The position numbers and the translations under genes were made by a program. From NCBI GenBank assembly GCA_026724425.1, contig JAIUCV010000019.1:9195141-9259140 (forward strand): a stretch of DNA of 64,000 nt, read 5' to 3'. Shown here piece after piece: positions 45,831 through 57,436 of this stretch. This DNA comes from Erythrophleum ivorense (Eukaryota; Streptophyta; Magnoliopsida; Fabales; Fabaceae). Position 1 is the first letter of the stretch. Each line of letters starts with the position of its first letter. The notes beneath the pieces are model-generated. The model saw only the letters and a list, made by a program, of their open reading frames with translations, was not told where the DNA came from and did no database searches.

Positions 45831-46909
45831 AAAGATACTATTACATGATATGTAATAAGGGCATCTAATGCAAATAGTCCTTACTCAAATACCTAGGCAT
45901 ATATTAATTATTAATTAGTTTTTTATTATTTAATTAAAAGGTAATTAATTAATGAATTAATTTAAATTTTAAATTTGAATTACATTGGAAGTTACTTATA
46001 ATTAATGAGAGGGAAAAGGTAGTCAATTGTGGACTATAAAAAGAACTTATAAGAAAGGTTCCTTTGTATATAAAGCATATGCGAAAAGAAAATAAGTGAG
46101 AACACAAAATAGAGAAAGTGTGATTCTTTCTTCTTTTGGACTAGAGTGCATCTGATGTGGAAAGAAAGTTCAAAATTCCCGTGATGATCATGCTGTATGT
46201 TGCCCAAGAATACTTGATTTTATGTAACTAGTTTGATAACCTGTGCATCAAATAGAGTGTTTACATTTTTCTTCTAGTCAATATATATATGTGTATCAAA
46301 GTGAATATGAGATTACGTTATTGTGTAATTGGTAATGAAGCAAAAATGAAAGATATAGAAAAAGCAATTTTATAATTTAATAAGACATAAAATAAATTTA
46401 TAACTTAAACATCCTTATAAAAGTTCCTAATATTACAATTTCAAAATCTTGTACATGGTGTTTAAAAGTAAAGATTATAGTGTTTGAACATTTTGAAGAT
46501 AATAGTTGAAATAAGAAAGGTATCATTGAAGCTATGAATGCACTAAGAGGATTAATAATGGTGTTGTTAATATGACTAGTGCATATATACTTTATGAAAA
46601 AGTGATGGAGGAAAACATGAAAGACATATATAGTTAGTAGAATATCATAATTTAACCATGAAAACTATAATAAATTAAATAATATGAAACTAACAAACAA
46701 ATAGAAAACATTGCACATAGGGTAATGTATAACATTTTATGTAACCATATCATTTAACTTGGTGTGCTATATAAATGAATATATTTGGTATGTAACAAAT
46801 ATGTCTTGAATTCTCCTCCACTTTACTTTATACTAATATGCTCTAAGGCACCTATAAGTTTGATTCACATGTTCACCTATAATTTTTTGTAAGTATAAAT
46901 TCATAAAAG
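45831..46909. other. Non-coding spacer, nothing identified
   Basis: AT-rich, with no family recognised on either strand. It ends at the candidate left terminus of the CACTA-like element. Confidence 0.35.
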
Positions 46910-49900
46910 AACTATTAAAAAAATGAGACTTTTACTATAGTTCAAAAAATTGCAATTAAAATGAGGCTTAATTGCAATTTTTATAGCTACAATTAAGCTT
47001 TATGACTTAGCTACCATTTTTAGAAAATTGTAGTTAAGCCTCATCGCTTAATTATGATTTTTAGAAATCCACAATTAGAACAAAGGCATAATTGTGGTTT
47101 TAAGAAACTACAGTTATGCACTTTCATAAAACCCTACAGTCAGTCATGCTCTGCCTCCTTTCTATTCACATCATAGCTTCCACCATCATACGCCATCTTT
47201 AGTTCAACCTTCATACTCTATCACCCTGTATCCTCCATCATCTCCTGTCATTGTGTCCTCCACTAGTCATTGTGAAGTACATGATCAGCTAACACAAGCT
47301 TGAAAGCATGAAAGAGCTCCAAAATCAATGGTGATGTGATAATGTTAAGAGAGAGTCAAAGAGGAAGAAAATCAAAGCTGTGAAAAGGCTATGAAGAATT
47401 GAAATTGATGGATCTCAAGGATCAAAGCTGAGACAAGGAACTAAAAAAAATTAAAGAAGCAAAAATTGTGAAGGACTGAGAGAGGTTGAAGAAGACAAAA
47501 GAAACTGAAGCAAATGAAATCCAACACTGAATGATTGATAATACATCTAGGTTATAGTCTTTCTTTGCTTTTTGCCCAATGCTTTGATTTAATTTATGAT
47601 AATGCAATCTAGGTTGTGTTGCTTCAGAATGAAGGCTAGAGACCAATTTCATTTATTCTAAGGTTTTCAATCTTTTATGGCATTAATTTTCCAATTATTC
47701 ATTCTTCTATTAGTAAGTATAGCTTTAATATCTTGTGAGGGAAGTTGATGAAGAAAAGACATTGCCATACACTCTGTATGGCATCTACTTCCATTATGCT
47801 ATGCACAACTTATAGAACTTATAGTCTTATATTGCAATAATATAACATTTAGGACATATCATTTGACCTAATCATTATTCTTTTCATTAATACAAGATAA
47901 TTATGGTGTCAGATATAGTTAGAGACCATATAAATGTTAATTTCTATGCTTGCTATAGAATCCCATAAAAAAGGCTTTCATATATATATATATATATTGA
48001 ATAGGTTTTGTTATAGCCTCACATAAGTCAAAATTCGTCTATACACACTTTTATAGTTTGACAAGTCATGTTTATATCTAGAGGTTTGATTAATTTTAAA
48101 ATTAAAAGTTTATAGTCATATTTTTTTGGTGAACTATCTTTCTCATTCCATTGTGTTAAAAATAGCAACTGTATACTAATTGGTCGGTTACTGCATTTGG
48201 AGCCAAGTAGATGCACTACTTTTAAAGCTTTACTAATTTGTCTTTTCATGTTTAACCATGACCACTAATCCATCTCTTCCTATTAAAGCTCATAAAGAAA
48301 ATAGATTCTTTTTGGGGTAACTTTTTAAGACTATAATCCCTTATTATGATTTAGGCTTTATAAAGATATTCTTTAATGTTCAGAGCTTAGAACTTATGTC
48401 ATGTTCAAAAAGAAATATAGATTCTTTTTGGGGTAACTTTCTAAGACTATAATATCTTATTATGATTTAGGCTTTATAAAGATAGTCTTTAATATTCGGA
48501 GTTTAGAACTTGTGGCATGTTCAAATTGGAAAATTTGAAAAATAGTTATGAGCATTGATCCATTCTAAAAGCCTATTGCAATCTAATGCCCAATACTTGT
48601 ACCACAAGGTTTGTTCTACTTGTGAAAGAATAATTTTGAGTAATTACACACATTCAAATCTTCTTATTATTCTTTGTGGAAGATTCTTTATAGGTATATT
48701 GATAAATTTTTATGGATAAAGGACATCATAAAAATTCTTTGACATGGTACCCATGAAGACAATGAACAATAAGCATTTTATCAATGTGCCTTGTGGAAGC
48801 AATTCAAAATTACCACTTATATCTAGCACTATACAATTCTTCATAATCATTACCGTAAGAAATAGCTGGGGCAATGAAGTAAGGCACTAATTCCATGAAA
48901 CTAGTTTAAAATTTCTTTCTACAACTCCCATTCACTCTTTTTTATACTTTTATCTTTTTCTTAGGCAATTTACATCTATAGTAGCTCTTTTCACCATTTA
49001 AATTTATTAATATAGCATCACATGACTACAATATGGTGCCCCCATACCCTACTTTGAGATTGAAGTTTGTAATCAAGTTTTGATCCCTTTTATATTGCTT
49101 TAGAGAGTTAAGGCTGATAGGAATTCCAATTTAAATGATGAAATTGGTGAGCTCATTAATGTAAAGAGTGCTATTGTTGGTTTGAGGTAATTTATTCACA
49201 AAAGTGTCCATGATCTTTTTTTTAATATTTTCATCTCATTAGAAAAATGATTCTCTTTTAATTCATTAACAGTAAGAAAAAGTTTAATTTAGAGCTTGAC
49301 CTTCTAAGTATGCACCTTTTGCTTATTTAGGCTAGTAATAACTTTATGATGCATTGATTATTGACAAGCCTACCTCTTGTTGTTAGGTCTAACATGTTGA
49401 AGATAAAGTTAAAGATTTGCTTCTTAAAATATAAGAAGGACATGTGTGTTATTGTAGAAGTTTCTACTTACATAAGAAGGACTTTAGGTTACTTCTTTTT
49501 ATAAGGTTTAAGCCTTAAACAAATATTATTTTATAGATTAAAATTAATCTTAGCATGATTAAAATGAGATGTTAAATTTTAGAGTTTAATCTATGTTTTA
49601 AGGGATGCATTTTATTTTAATACTATCATTGACTCTTGTATGACTATAAGTTGATACTATTGATACATCTTTGTATTAAGTAATTTGCTTTGGTTCATAA
49701 TGATGTGACTTTTGTGAATTCTTTCTCAAATAATGCAATTACTTATCCATTTATCAATCTTGATTTTCGGTATTTAAATGAAAGTGCTTTATATAAGTTT
49801 CTAGATTTAAAAAAAATAGTAGCAGTTTAAATTGCTATTAAAAATTTTAGTTCAGTTAACAAAACCATATCTAAAGCACAATTTAGCTATCATTTTAAAT

Positions 49901-50305
49901 TGTAATTAAAAAACCAATATATAACCATCATTTAAAATTGCTATTCAACCTTTGGTTTAATTATAGTTTTAAAACAGTAGCTAAAACCACAAGGTAACTC
50001 TATGACTAAATCTATTACTATAGACGAAGCTATTATTATTTTAGAAACTATAGCTAAGCTCACGAGTTGCATTTAAAATTATAGCTAAGCTTTAAAATAA
50101 TTGTGGCTGAATTTTTTTTTTGGAAAATTATGTTTAAGGACCAAGAAGTGAAAACAATTATTTTTAAGGACTTTTACCACTAGGTTCAACTGTTTGTTAT
50201 TAAACTCAGTGGTAATCATTATAAAACAAGTGGTAACAGGTCTTTAAGAATAAATTTTTTTACTTTTTAGTCTTTTATTATAATTCTCCCTTTTTTTTGG
50301 TAGTG
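46910..50305. mobile_element. CACTA-like DNA transposon, non-autonomous or decayed
   Basis: The right end, read on the minus strand, is CACTACCAAAAAAAAGGG (from 50305), a classic CACTA terminus. The left end is a decayed AACTATTAAAAAAATGAGA (from 46910). Flanks are AAG and AGG, a 3-bp duplication with one mismatch. Both ends carry clustered short words of the type TAGCTAYARTTTTA and TTAATTGCAATT in both orientations (46930-47130 and 49810-50115), as expected of the subterminal repeats where CACTA transposase binds. No transposase motif is readable in between. A 109-bp tandem duplication lies inside. Confidence 0.5.
48301..48525. repeat. Tandem duplication, period 116 bp
   Basis: 48301-48409 and 48417-48525 are about 90 percent identical by eye. 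Both start atagattctttttggggtaa and end catgttcaaa. They lie inside the CACTA-like element. Confidence 0.85.
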
Positions 50306-50895
50306 AGGAGAATTAATCAAAACAATGATCATATATAGAATTATAATGTGCAAATTGTAAAAAGTGGTAAGAAGGAAGGAGAAAGCTAATATTGTAAATG
50401 CTAACTTAAGTTAGCATATGAAATTAAACATGTTGACAAAAAACTATCATAAAACCTATGATTGTTTATTGGCATAAGGGAATTAAATCATTAAAAAAGT
50501 TTCATTTAGGATCATGGAAGATAATGATGTGCATCAGAGAATCAATAGTATTCATAGTGTGGATTGAAGCTGTTAAGTAAGGTAAGACGCTCAAGAAGTA
50601 AATTCATTGAGTATAGATTGTGCATGGCATCATCATAGTCTGGGCATTAGTGTGTGTCACATGTAAGGATCATTGAATCACCAATAATAGCCAATAAACA
50701 AAATATAGATAATAGTCTACCACTCTATGAGATAACATTCTATTAGGGGAAGAAACATGTAGTTGTATTGAATGTCCCTGGTTGCATTGTGTAATTTGCC
50801 TGGGGTATACTATTGTAGAAGATGATATCTAGATTTTCATTATAATTAACTAGCTTTGCACCCACTTGAAATTGAAGTTTGATATCCTAATCCTA
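50306..50895. other. Non-coding spacer
   Basis: No family recognised. The minus strand may continue the F-box-associated relic that lies to the right, but too many stops prevent a call. Confidence 0.3.
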
Positions 50896-51470
50896 TCAAA
50901 TGATTCTATTAAGGATTTGTAAATATATAATGATATGTTCAAGTGTATAATAGTTATTATTAGTTATCTCCAATTGCCAATATACGAATTTGTCAACAAA
51001 CAATTGAGGATATGATAGGAAGCTTGGATTAGGGTTGCAACATTCGAAGTCTAACCTTGTATGTTCTCTTAAATAGAAAACACTCATCCATACATCATTT
51101 TGAGGATCATCTTCCTGAGTGACCAGTACAAGTAAGAAATGGTCTTGTCTAGCTTAGTTGTATCTAAATGAATATGATTTGCTTATTAAAGGAAATATAA
51201 AAATAGAGAGAATGATAACAAAGATAATAAATTAATGTAATAAGAAAAGGTCAGGGTAGATGAGTAATTGACTAATGTACCTATGAGGATATTACCCTTA
51301 AGATAAGGTATTCTAAGCTTCTTGATTGTCCTTAGGTTGAAGGTAGTGTACAAATAGGTGTAATGCTTTGTATGTTGCTTGAAGCATAGGATTCCATTAA
51401 CAACTCCAATGAATTCCACATAGGTGGGATGTGGAAAATATAGAGATCTTGATTTTAGTGAATGTTAAGG
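50896..51470 (-). pseudogene. Possible F-box-associated domain relic
   Basis: Two open segments on the minus strand. The first (51419-51186, extended upstream to about 51465 without a start) reads VEFIGVVNGILCFKQH, resembling the 'VGSCNGLLCL' motif that begins the F-box-associated beta-propeller domain. NLRTIKKLRIP follows, where the family has 'NPxIRKxxxLP'. The second (51087-50896) reads YPQLFVDKFVYWQLE, like the 'FVNGxLHWL' strand. No F-box itself and no full frame were found. The match is by motif order only. Confidence 0.35.
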
Positions 51471-51647
51471 TTTTAATATTAAGAAAGTGTAGTTCTGTAA
51501 AGAGATTATCATGAGATACTTGATGGCTTGTTAAGATGAAGCTAGAACCTAAATCTATTTTTTATTTGTATTGAATGAAAAAAGATTATGCTTATTTAAT
51601 AAGAATAACATTTTATAGAGAAATACATAATAAAAGATAATAGCATT

Positions 51648-54600
51648 TGTAACGCCCGGTACATTGTAAAAATATTGAAATATGCTAGTTTGAAAAGTAA
51701 GTCCCCTGAGATGAGCTATTCAAGGCAAAATAAATTTTTGATAAAATTTTAAATAATAAAAAATGAGGATTTGAGTCTTGAGGGTCCAGAAACTGAGCCT
51801 AGAATGATTTAAAAAATTTACCAAAAGGCCAATGACATTTTCGTAAATAAGTATAATTTTGGAAAAACACCTAGGAGGGCTTTTTAAATAGAAATTTTGA
51901 GTTGCCTAGGATTCTCAGAGGTCCCAAAAATTATGAGAAGCCTTGGGATCGATAAAGCCCCTCCGGTGTACTTTTTCTGATGTCAGCTAACCCAAACTTT
52001 AACCAATTCATTCAGGAAGGTTTTAGTTCTAATTTGAGTAATTCTAAAGGTATTTTATTAAATTGGAAACCTAAATTTCATGATGGAAAAGACGGTTTTT
52101 AAAAAGGAGCTAAAACGAAGGCAAACCGAAAATGTTATGACAGAAGGGCGAAAATAGAAACCATTTTTACAATGAAGCATCTAAATTCTTCTTTAAAGTC
52201 CACGTTCATCCTCTCCCTCTTTAAATCGACTTTCTTCTGATCAATTTCAGAGAAAACTCACAACTCCTTAGGCGCACAAAAGAGAGGGATTTGTGGAGGA
52301 AGAAAGCAAGGCAAAAGGTAAGAAAGAGTAGGATTTTGATACTTCTTCCTCTTGAAACTTCATCCTCCTCTTCTTGCTTTATCTTTCCATGGTTTTAATG
52401 AATTTTTTGGTGCTAATTTGGGGTCAGAGCAGAGGAGAGAAATTCAAAATTCAAGGTGGAGGAAGAGGGAAGAGGAAGGATTCTTGAAGGAAGCTTGAAT
52501 GCAATGTAGTTTCTTCTCATTTGTTGCTTCTTTTTCTCCTTCTCCTCTTCCATGGTGGGACGCCTAAAATAGAACCATGAAGAGGGAAGAGTTTCTATTT
52601 TATAATCCAAAAGAATTCATCAAACTAGGCCATGGGAAGATAGAATACACTAAAAAAAATGCATGAAAAGCTAGTAAAATTCAAGTTAAAAAAGTGTAGG
52701 ATTCTTGAACATAATCTAAAATCTAGGTTGATTCAAGAATTTCCCATCATATGTAAGTATTTGTTTGAGTTTCTAAGACTCTTAGGGAGCCTCCCAAGTG
52801 CCCCATCCATTAAGAAAAAATTCCAAACTTCATTGGTCATTAATGGAGGCATATTTTAGCCAAAACCCTTAGAGATAGCTAAGGGATGTTTTAAATGGTT
52901 TCAAACTTAATTTGGGACTTTATATGATAAAAAAAGATAAGAGAAACTCTTGGAAAAAATTTAGAAGCCTTAAGATGGGAGATGAGGCAATGGCTTCCAT
53001 AATGTAACCTTATGAAGCAACATGGACCTAGGTTTGTGAAAGTGAGTATGTGATGGTTTCAAGGACCTTAAATGAGGTCAAGAGGCCTAAATATGGTAAG
53101 AGAATGGAACCAAGAATGTTAATTATGGTAGTTGCTTCATTAGGTCATTAATGGAACCATATAGAACAAAGTGTGTCCTTAAGAGTGAGTTAGATGTCAT
53201 AACTTGTTCCAAGAGTATAATTGAGTGTTGTTTATTGTGAATAGGCCAAGGAAATTCAACCTCACCTTATTGTGTTTATGGAACTGTAAAGGGGAAAGAA
53301 CAAACAAAGTAAAGCTTGAAATTGCACCAAGGTAGCTCTCCACTTTATCTTGTTGCATATGTGTCATTGTGTGCTTGTGTGTATATTTGTATTTTTGAGA
53401 CATGCGACTTGATGCTATGTTGCTATTTTGGTACCAATATGCCTTCTTGAATGTCTTTGAATTGTGGAAATGGTTCATAAGGGTGAGGTAGTGCCAAAAG
53501 TCTCTTAATGTGGGTGAGGAGATACCAAAAGTCTCATGGCATGGGTGAGACAAAGCCAAGAGTCCCTTGGATGGGTAAGGCTAAGTCAAAAGTCCCTAAA
53601 TCAAGAGTGAGACAAATCCAAAAGTCCTAGAAATGGAGTGAGGCTAAACCAAAATTCCTTAAAGCTCATTCTAATACTTGACATGAGTTTGTGACATAAA
53701 AATGTGAGAATTGAATGCTTCTTATATTGATTAGTTGCATACTTGTACTTTTGACATGTTTTATGCCTTGGAAATATACTTGAATAGGTGTATGAGCTTT
53801 TGAGATTCAATGAATCTCATCCCCTCCTTTCTCTCATCTTATATGATCTAGGTGGAGTTCAAAATCCAAAGGATGGAAGCCAAGGAGCTTAAATATTCAT
53901 CTCTTGACAAATTTTGCTAGTTTTGATATAATAGAATGTCAAAGTATATATATATATGTTATTTTTTAGCCATGACACTTTGAATAAGTGTAAAACTATG
54001 TAAGGTTAGTGTATGAATAAAAAATAGAGTTAAATGAATAGAAATGTGTAATTTAACCTATTGGGAGCTCACTTGTGCATGTATGTGTATGGGAGTGGCA
54101 TGATGAAATTGAGTTGCATGATGGTTCAGACCTTATGAGAGACTTATTTATACTATATTTATGCTTTCTAAGTTGCTCAAATATGTGTGGAGCAACGTAG
54201 AGCTCATTTGGACCAAATCTGCCTTCTCGTTGGAACTAAAAGTGCCATAATCTTGAGTTATAGAAAAGTTTGACCAAATGACCTCTTCTTAACTTGAAAA
54301 TTGGCATGCAATTAGATTTTTCCTAGATCTTTTTGGGAAACTAAAGACTAGGTCATTTAGAGATCTGTGGAATTTTTTATGATTTTTCAAAGTTGGTATT
54401 AAAAATTCAGATTTGCACTAGTACTGTTCATTTGGTTAGTTGTGTAATTGTGTCATCCGAGGGGAAAAAATGGTCCAATGGCTACAAAATTTTATAAGCA
54501 GAAACTAGACATTCACAGTGACTTGTAGCTACTAGAAATACCTTATTTGGAGGTCTGAGTTAAGAGATATGAATTTTTGAACTTCTAGAATAGCAACAGT

Positions 54601-55227
54601 AGCTCAGTACGACCTGAGTCACTGTTCCATTAAATTCCAGTGGCTAAACATGTTTGTTTTAGTCTAAATCTATTTTTACCATAAAGCTAATATCTATAGA
54701 TTTCTAAATTGATATCATTTGCATGGATTAATTTTTTGTGAAATTAATTGGATATTTTTAAAGTTTATAGCAGACACTTGCATCAGTACCCATAACTGTC
54801 AGAACCTTTGCATATTTTTGCATGTCAAACGTCTTCTGTGTTATGTTTCATGGCATGAACATATTTTTACCACAAAGTAGACATATGTAGCTTTCCAAAA
54901 TGTCATAGTATGCTTAATTTTGATTTTTTTAAAATTAATTACAAATTTTCAAAGTTGAGGCTTAAAAGCTGCAGACTGAACTTGAGGCATTAAAAACCAT
55001 GTATGCTTGATGTAAGCTCGAGTTTTTGGTAATATTTTAGATGGTTATGAGTTGTATTGGCATAATAAAATGTGAGGATGATATTAGAGAGTTCCCAAGG
55101 CCCACAGAGCCAAAATATGGATGACGTAACACCGTTAAATTGTATTATTTTCTTTGTTTTCTTGGTGGAATCCATGTATGAGACTTGTATATGTAAAGGG
55201 GTTAACTAAGAAAGCTATGGTATTACA
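51648..55227 (+). mobile_element. 5' LTR of the gypsy element, about 3.6 kb
   Basis: Starts TGTAACGCCCGGTACATTG; the same start appears at the 3' LTR stub (TGTAACGCTCGATACATTG). The end is taken at GGTATTACA (55227) by alignment with the ends ATGGTGTTACA of the two other complete copies. It contains a short-repeat block at 53470-53655 and a donor-like AAAGGTAAG near 52317. An earlier possible end at 55131 was rejected because its context aligns with an internal part of the other LTRs. A weak tRNA-Met-like primer site (TGGGCTAAAGGC, 55231-55242, 8 of 12) follows. Confidence 0.7.
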
Positions 55228-55265
55228 TTGTGGGCTAAAGGCTGTGGTTTCTCTTTTCAGTAAAG

Positions 55266-55775
55266 ATGGTTGAGACTCAAAGAGGCCAAGGCAGGGGCAA
55301 GGGCAGGGGCATACCACCTAGAGAACCTGAGGTTGAATCTGAGGATCCAGTGCAGGTTATCAAAAAGTGGATTGACTAGTTTGAGAATGTGATAGCCCAA
55401 CAACACTATATGATCCAACAACAACATGAGATGATCATGCAGTTACAGGGAGCCCTGGCTAGGCAAAAAGAAACTAAGAGAGAGGCCCCTCTACCGCCTC
55501 CGCCTCAGCCATCCCCCTCTAGTGCACCCCAGCTTACCACCTCTAATGCTCCACCCCTACCTCCCCAAGAACCAGCTCAGACTCCGCCATCTGTCCAAAA
55601 ATAATTAAATCAATTTCAAAAGAACAACCCGCCAGTGTTTAATGGGGAATTGAATGCTGATAAGGCGGAGGCCTAGGTGATGGAGACTGAGAAGATATTA
55701 TTAATTATAGATTGCACCTTTGAGCAAAAGGCTCAGTTAGCCACCTTCATGTTATTGAAAGAAGCAGATAGATGG
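55266..55775 (+). pseudogene. Gypsy gag relic
   Basis: From the ATG at 55266 (VETQRGQGRGKGRG is just after the start). A stop interrupts it at 55378, and 55389-55604 is then open and rich in glutamine and proline (MIQQQHEMIMQLQGALAR, then PPPPQPSPSS). Then NPPVFNGELNADKAE leads into the capsid-like part METEKILLIIDCTFEQKAQLATF. At about 55775 it joins directly to reverse transcriptase sequence. The rest of gag, its zinc knuckle and the protease are deleted. Confidence 0.6.
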
Positions 55776-56345
55776 TAGCTTACGATTATGTATAAATTAT
55801 AGAGAATTGAATAAGGTTACCATCAAGAATAAGTATCCTCTCCCTAGAATAGATGATCTACTAGATTAATTGGCTGGGGCATCTGTATTTTCCAAAATAG
55901 ATCTTAGATCTAGATATCACTAGCTGAGGGTGAGAGCTAAAGATGTTCTAAAGATTACTTTTAGGATTAGATATGGGCATTATGAGTTCTTTGTGATACC
56001 ATTTAGGCTGACGAATGTGCCCACGATATTCATGGATTATATGAACAAGATTTTCAGACCGTATTTAGATAAATTTGTTGTGGTCTTTATTGATGATATC
56101 CTAGTGTACTTCAGATCTTTTGAGAAGCATGAGAGGCATCTAAGATTAGCCCTAGAGGCTCTGAAAGATAAGAGATTATATGCCAAACTGAGTAAATATA
56201 AGTTTTGGCTAACTGATGTGAAATTCTTAGGTCATGTGATCTCATGAAATAGGATTGTGGTAGACCCCCATAAAGTTGAGACTGTGTTACAGTGGGATAA
56301 GCCTAGGACGATCATTGAGGTTAAGATTTTCTTGGTTTAGCAGGA
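55776..56345 (+). pseudogene. Gypsy reverse transcriptase relic
   Basis: Starts at LRLCINYRELNKVTI, then YPLPRIDDLLD, FSKIDLRSRYH, FFVIPFRLTNVPTIF, the catalytic FIDDILVYF and KFLGHVIS. The longest open part is 55930-56247. Stops fall within otherwise conserved motifs, and the YVDD-type catalytic aspartates are retained. The N-terminal part is missing because of the deletion. Confidence 0.75.
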
Positions 56346-56499
56346 TATTATAGACGATTTATTCAGGGCTTTTCTCAGATGGCCTTGCCACTTACGAGGC
56401 TGACTCGGAAGGATACACCTTTCATGTGGGATGAGAGATATAAGAGGAGTTTCTAAGAGTTGAAACTCCGATTGACCACTGCCCCTGTGCTAGTCATTC

Positions 56500-57000
56500 C
56501 TGACCTTAGTTTACCATTTGTGGTATATAACAATGCCTCGAGGAGAGGGTTAGGATATGTGTTGATGCAACAGGGTAGGGTAGTGGCATGTCTCTAGGCA
56601 GTTGAGGGCTCATGAGGAGAATTATCCTACCTATGACTTAGAGTTAGCCGCAATAGTGTTTGCTCTTAAAATTTAGAGGCACTATTTGGATGGTGCAACT
56701 ATAAAGATTTATAATGACCACAAGAGTCTAAAATACCTATTCGATCAGAAGGAACTAAATATGAGACAAAGGAGATAAATGGAGTTCTTGAAAGACTATA
56801 ATTATGTATTGAAATACCATCCGGGTAAGGCCAATATGGTGGCTGATGCCCTGATTAGGAAATCCATCCATGTTGCCCATATGATGATCAGGAAGCAGGA
56901 GCTCTTAGAAAAATTTAGAAATTTGAACCTATCTTACCAGTTAATACCGGGTAGATTATATTTGAGTGAGACTTTGATTGAGAATAATTTAAGAGTCTAG
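56500..57000 (+). pseudogene. Gypsy RNase H relic
   Basis: FVVYNNASRRGLGYVLMQQ holds the first catalytic position, with Asn where Asp is usual. After several stops and frame changes, 56779-57000 reads YNYVLKYHPGKANMVADAL, the canonical end of the domain, followed by the linker to integrase (SIHVAHMMIRKQELLEKF). Confidence 0.65.
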
Positions 57001-57436
57001 ATCTTAGGTGCTCAAAGAGAGGATAAATTTTTGAGACAGATTAGGAGCGAAATCTCCCAGAGTAAGACCTCAGATTTTAGGATATTTGAGGATGGTGTGA
57101 TAGTATATTATGATAGAATCTGTGTGCATAGTAGTAATGAGTTGAGATAGAAAATTCTAGAAGAGGCACACAAGAGCAAATATACTATCTACCTAGGTGC
57201 CACCAAGATGTATTAGGATTTAAAAAGAATCTTCTGGTGGCCAGGAATAAAGAATGACGTCACAAATTACGTGGAAAGGTGTTTAGTATGCCAGAGGGTT
57301 AAGGTAGAACATCAGAGACCAGTTAGGTTGTTGCAACTCTTAGATATTCTTGAGTGGAAATGGGATAGTATAATTATAGATTTCATTATAGGGTTACCCA
57401 AGACATCCTTTGAACACGATGCTATCTGAGTAGTAG
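57001..57436 (+). pseudogene. Gypsy integrase relic, first part (zinc-binding and start of core)
   Basis: Reads FLRQIRSEISQ, then HKSKYTIYLGATKMY and RCLVCQRVK, the H2C2 zinc domain with one of its histidines replaced by tyrosine. EWKWDSIIIDFIIGLP follows, which carries the first catalytic aspartate of the core. The frame is broken at 57436 by the inserted solo LTR. AGTAG at 57432-57436 is the left target copy. Confidence 0.7.

Noticed and set aside
55121..55131. GACGTAACA as the end of the gypsy 5' LTR
   Set aside because: Its surroundings (ACACCGT followed by AAT) align with internal sequence at about 60115-60130 of the nested LTR. GGTATTACA at 55227 is the better counterpart of the confirmed LTR ends.
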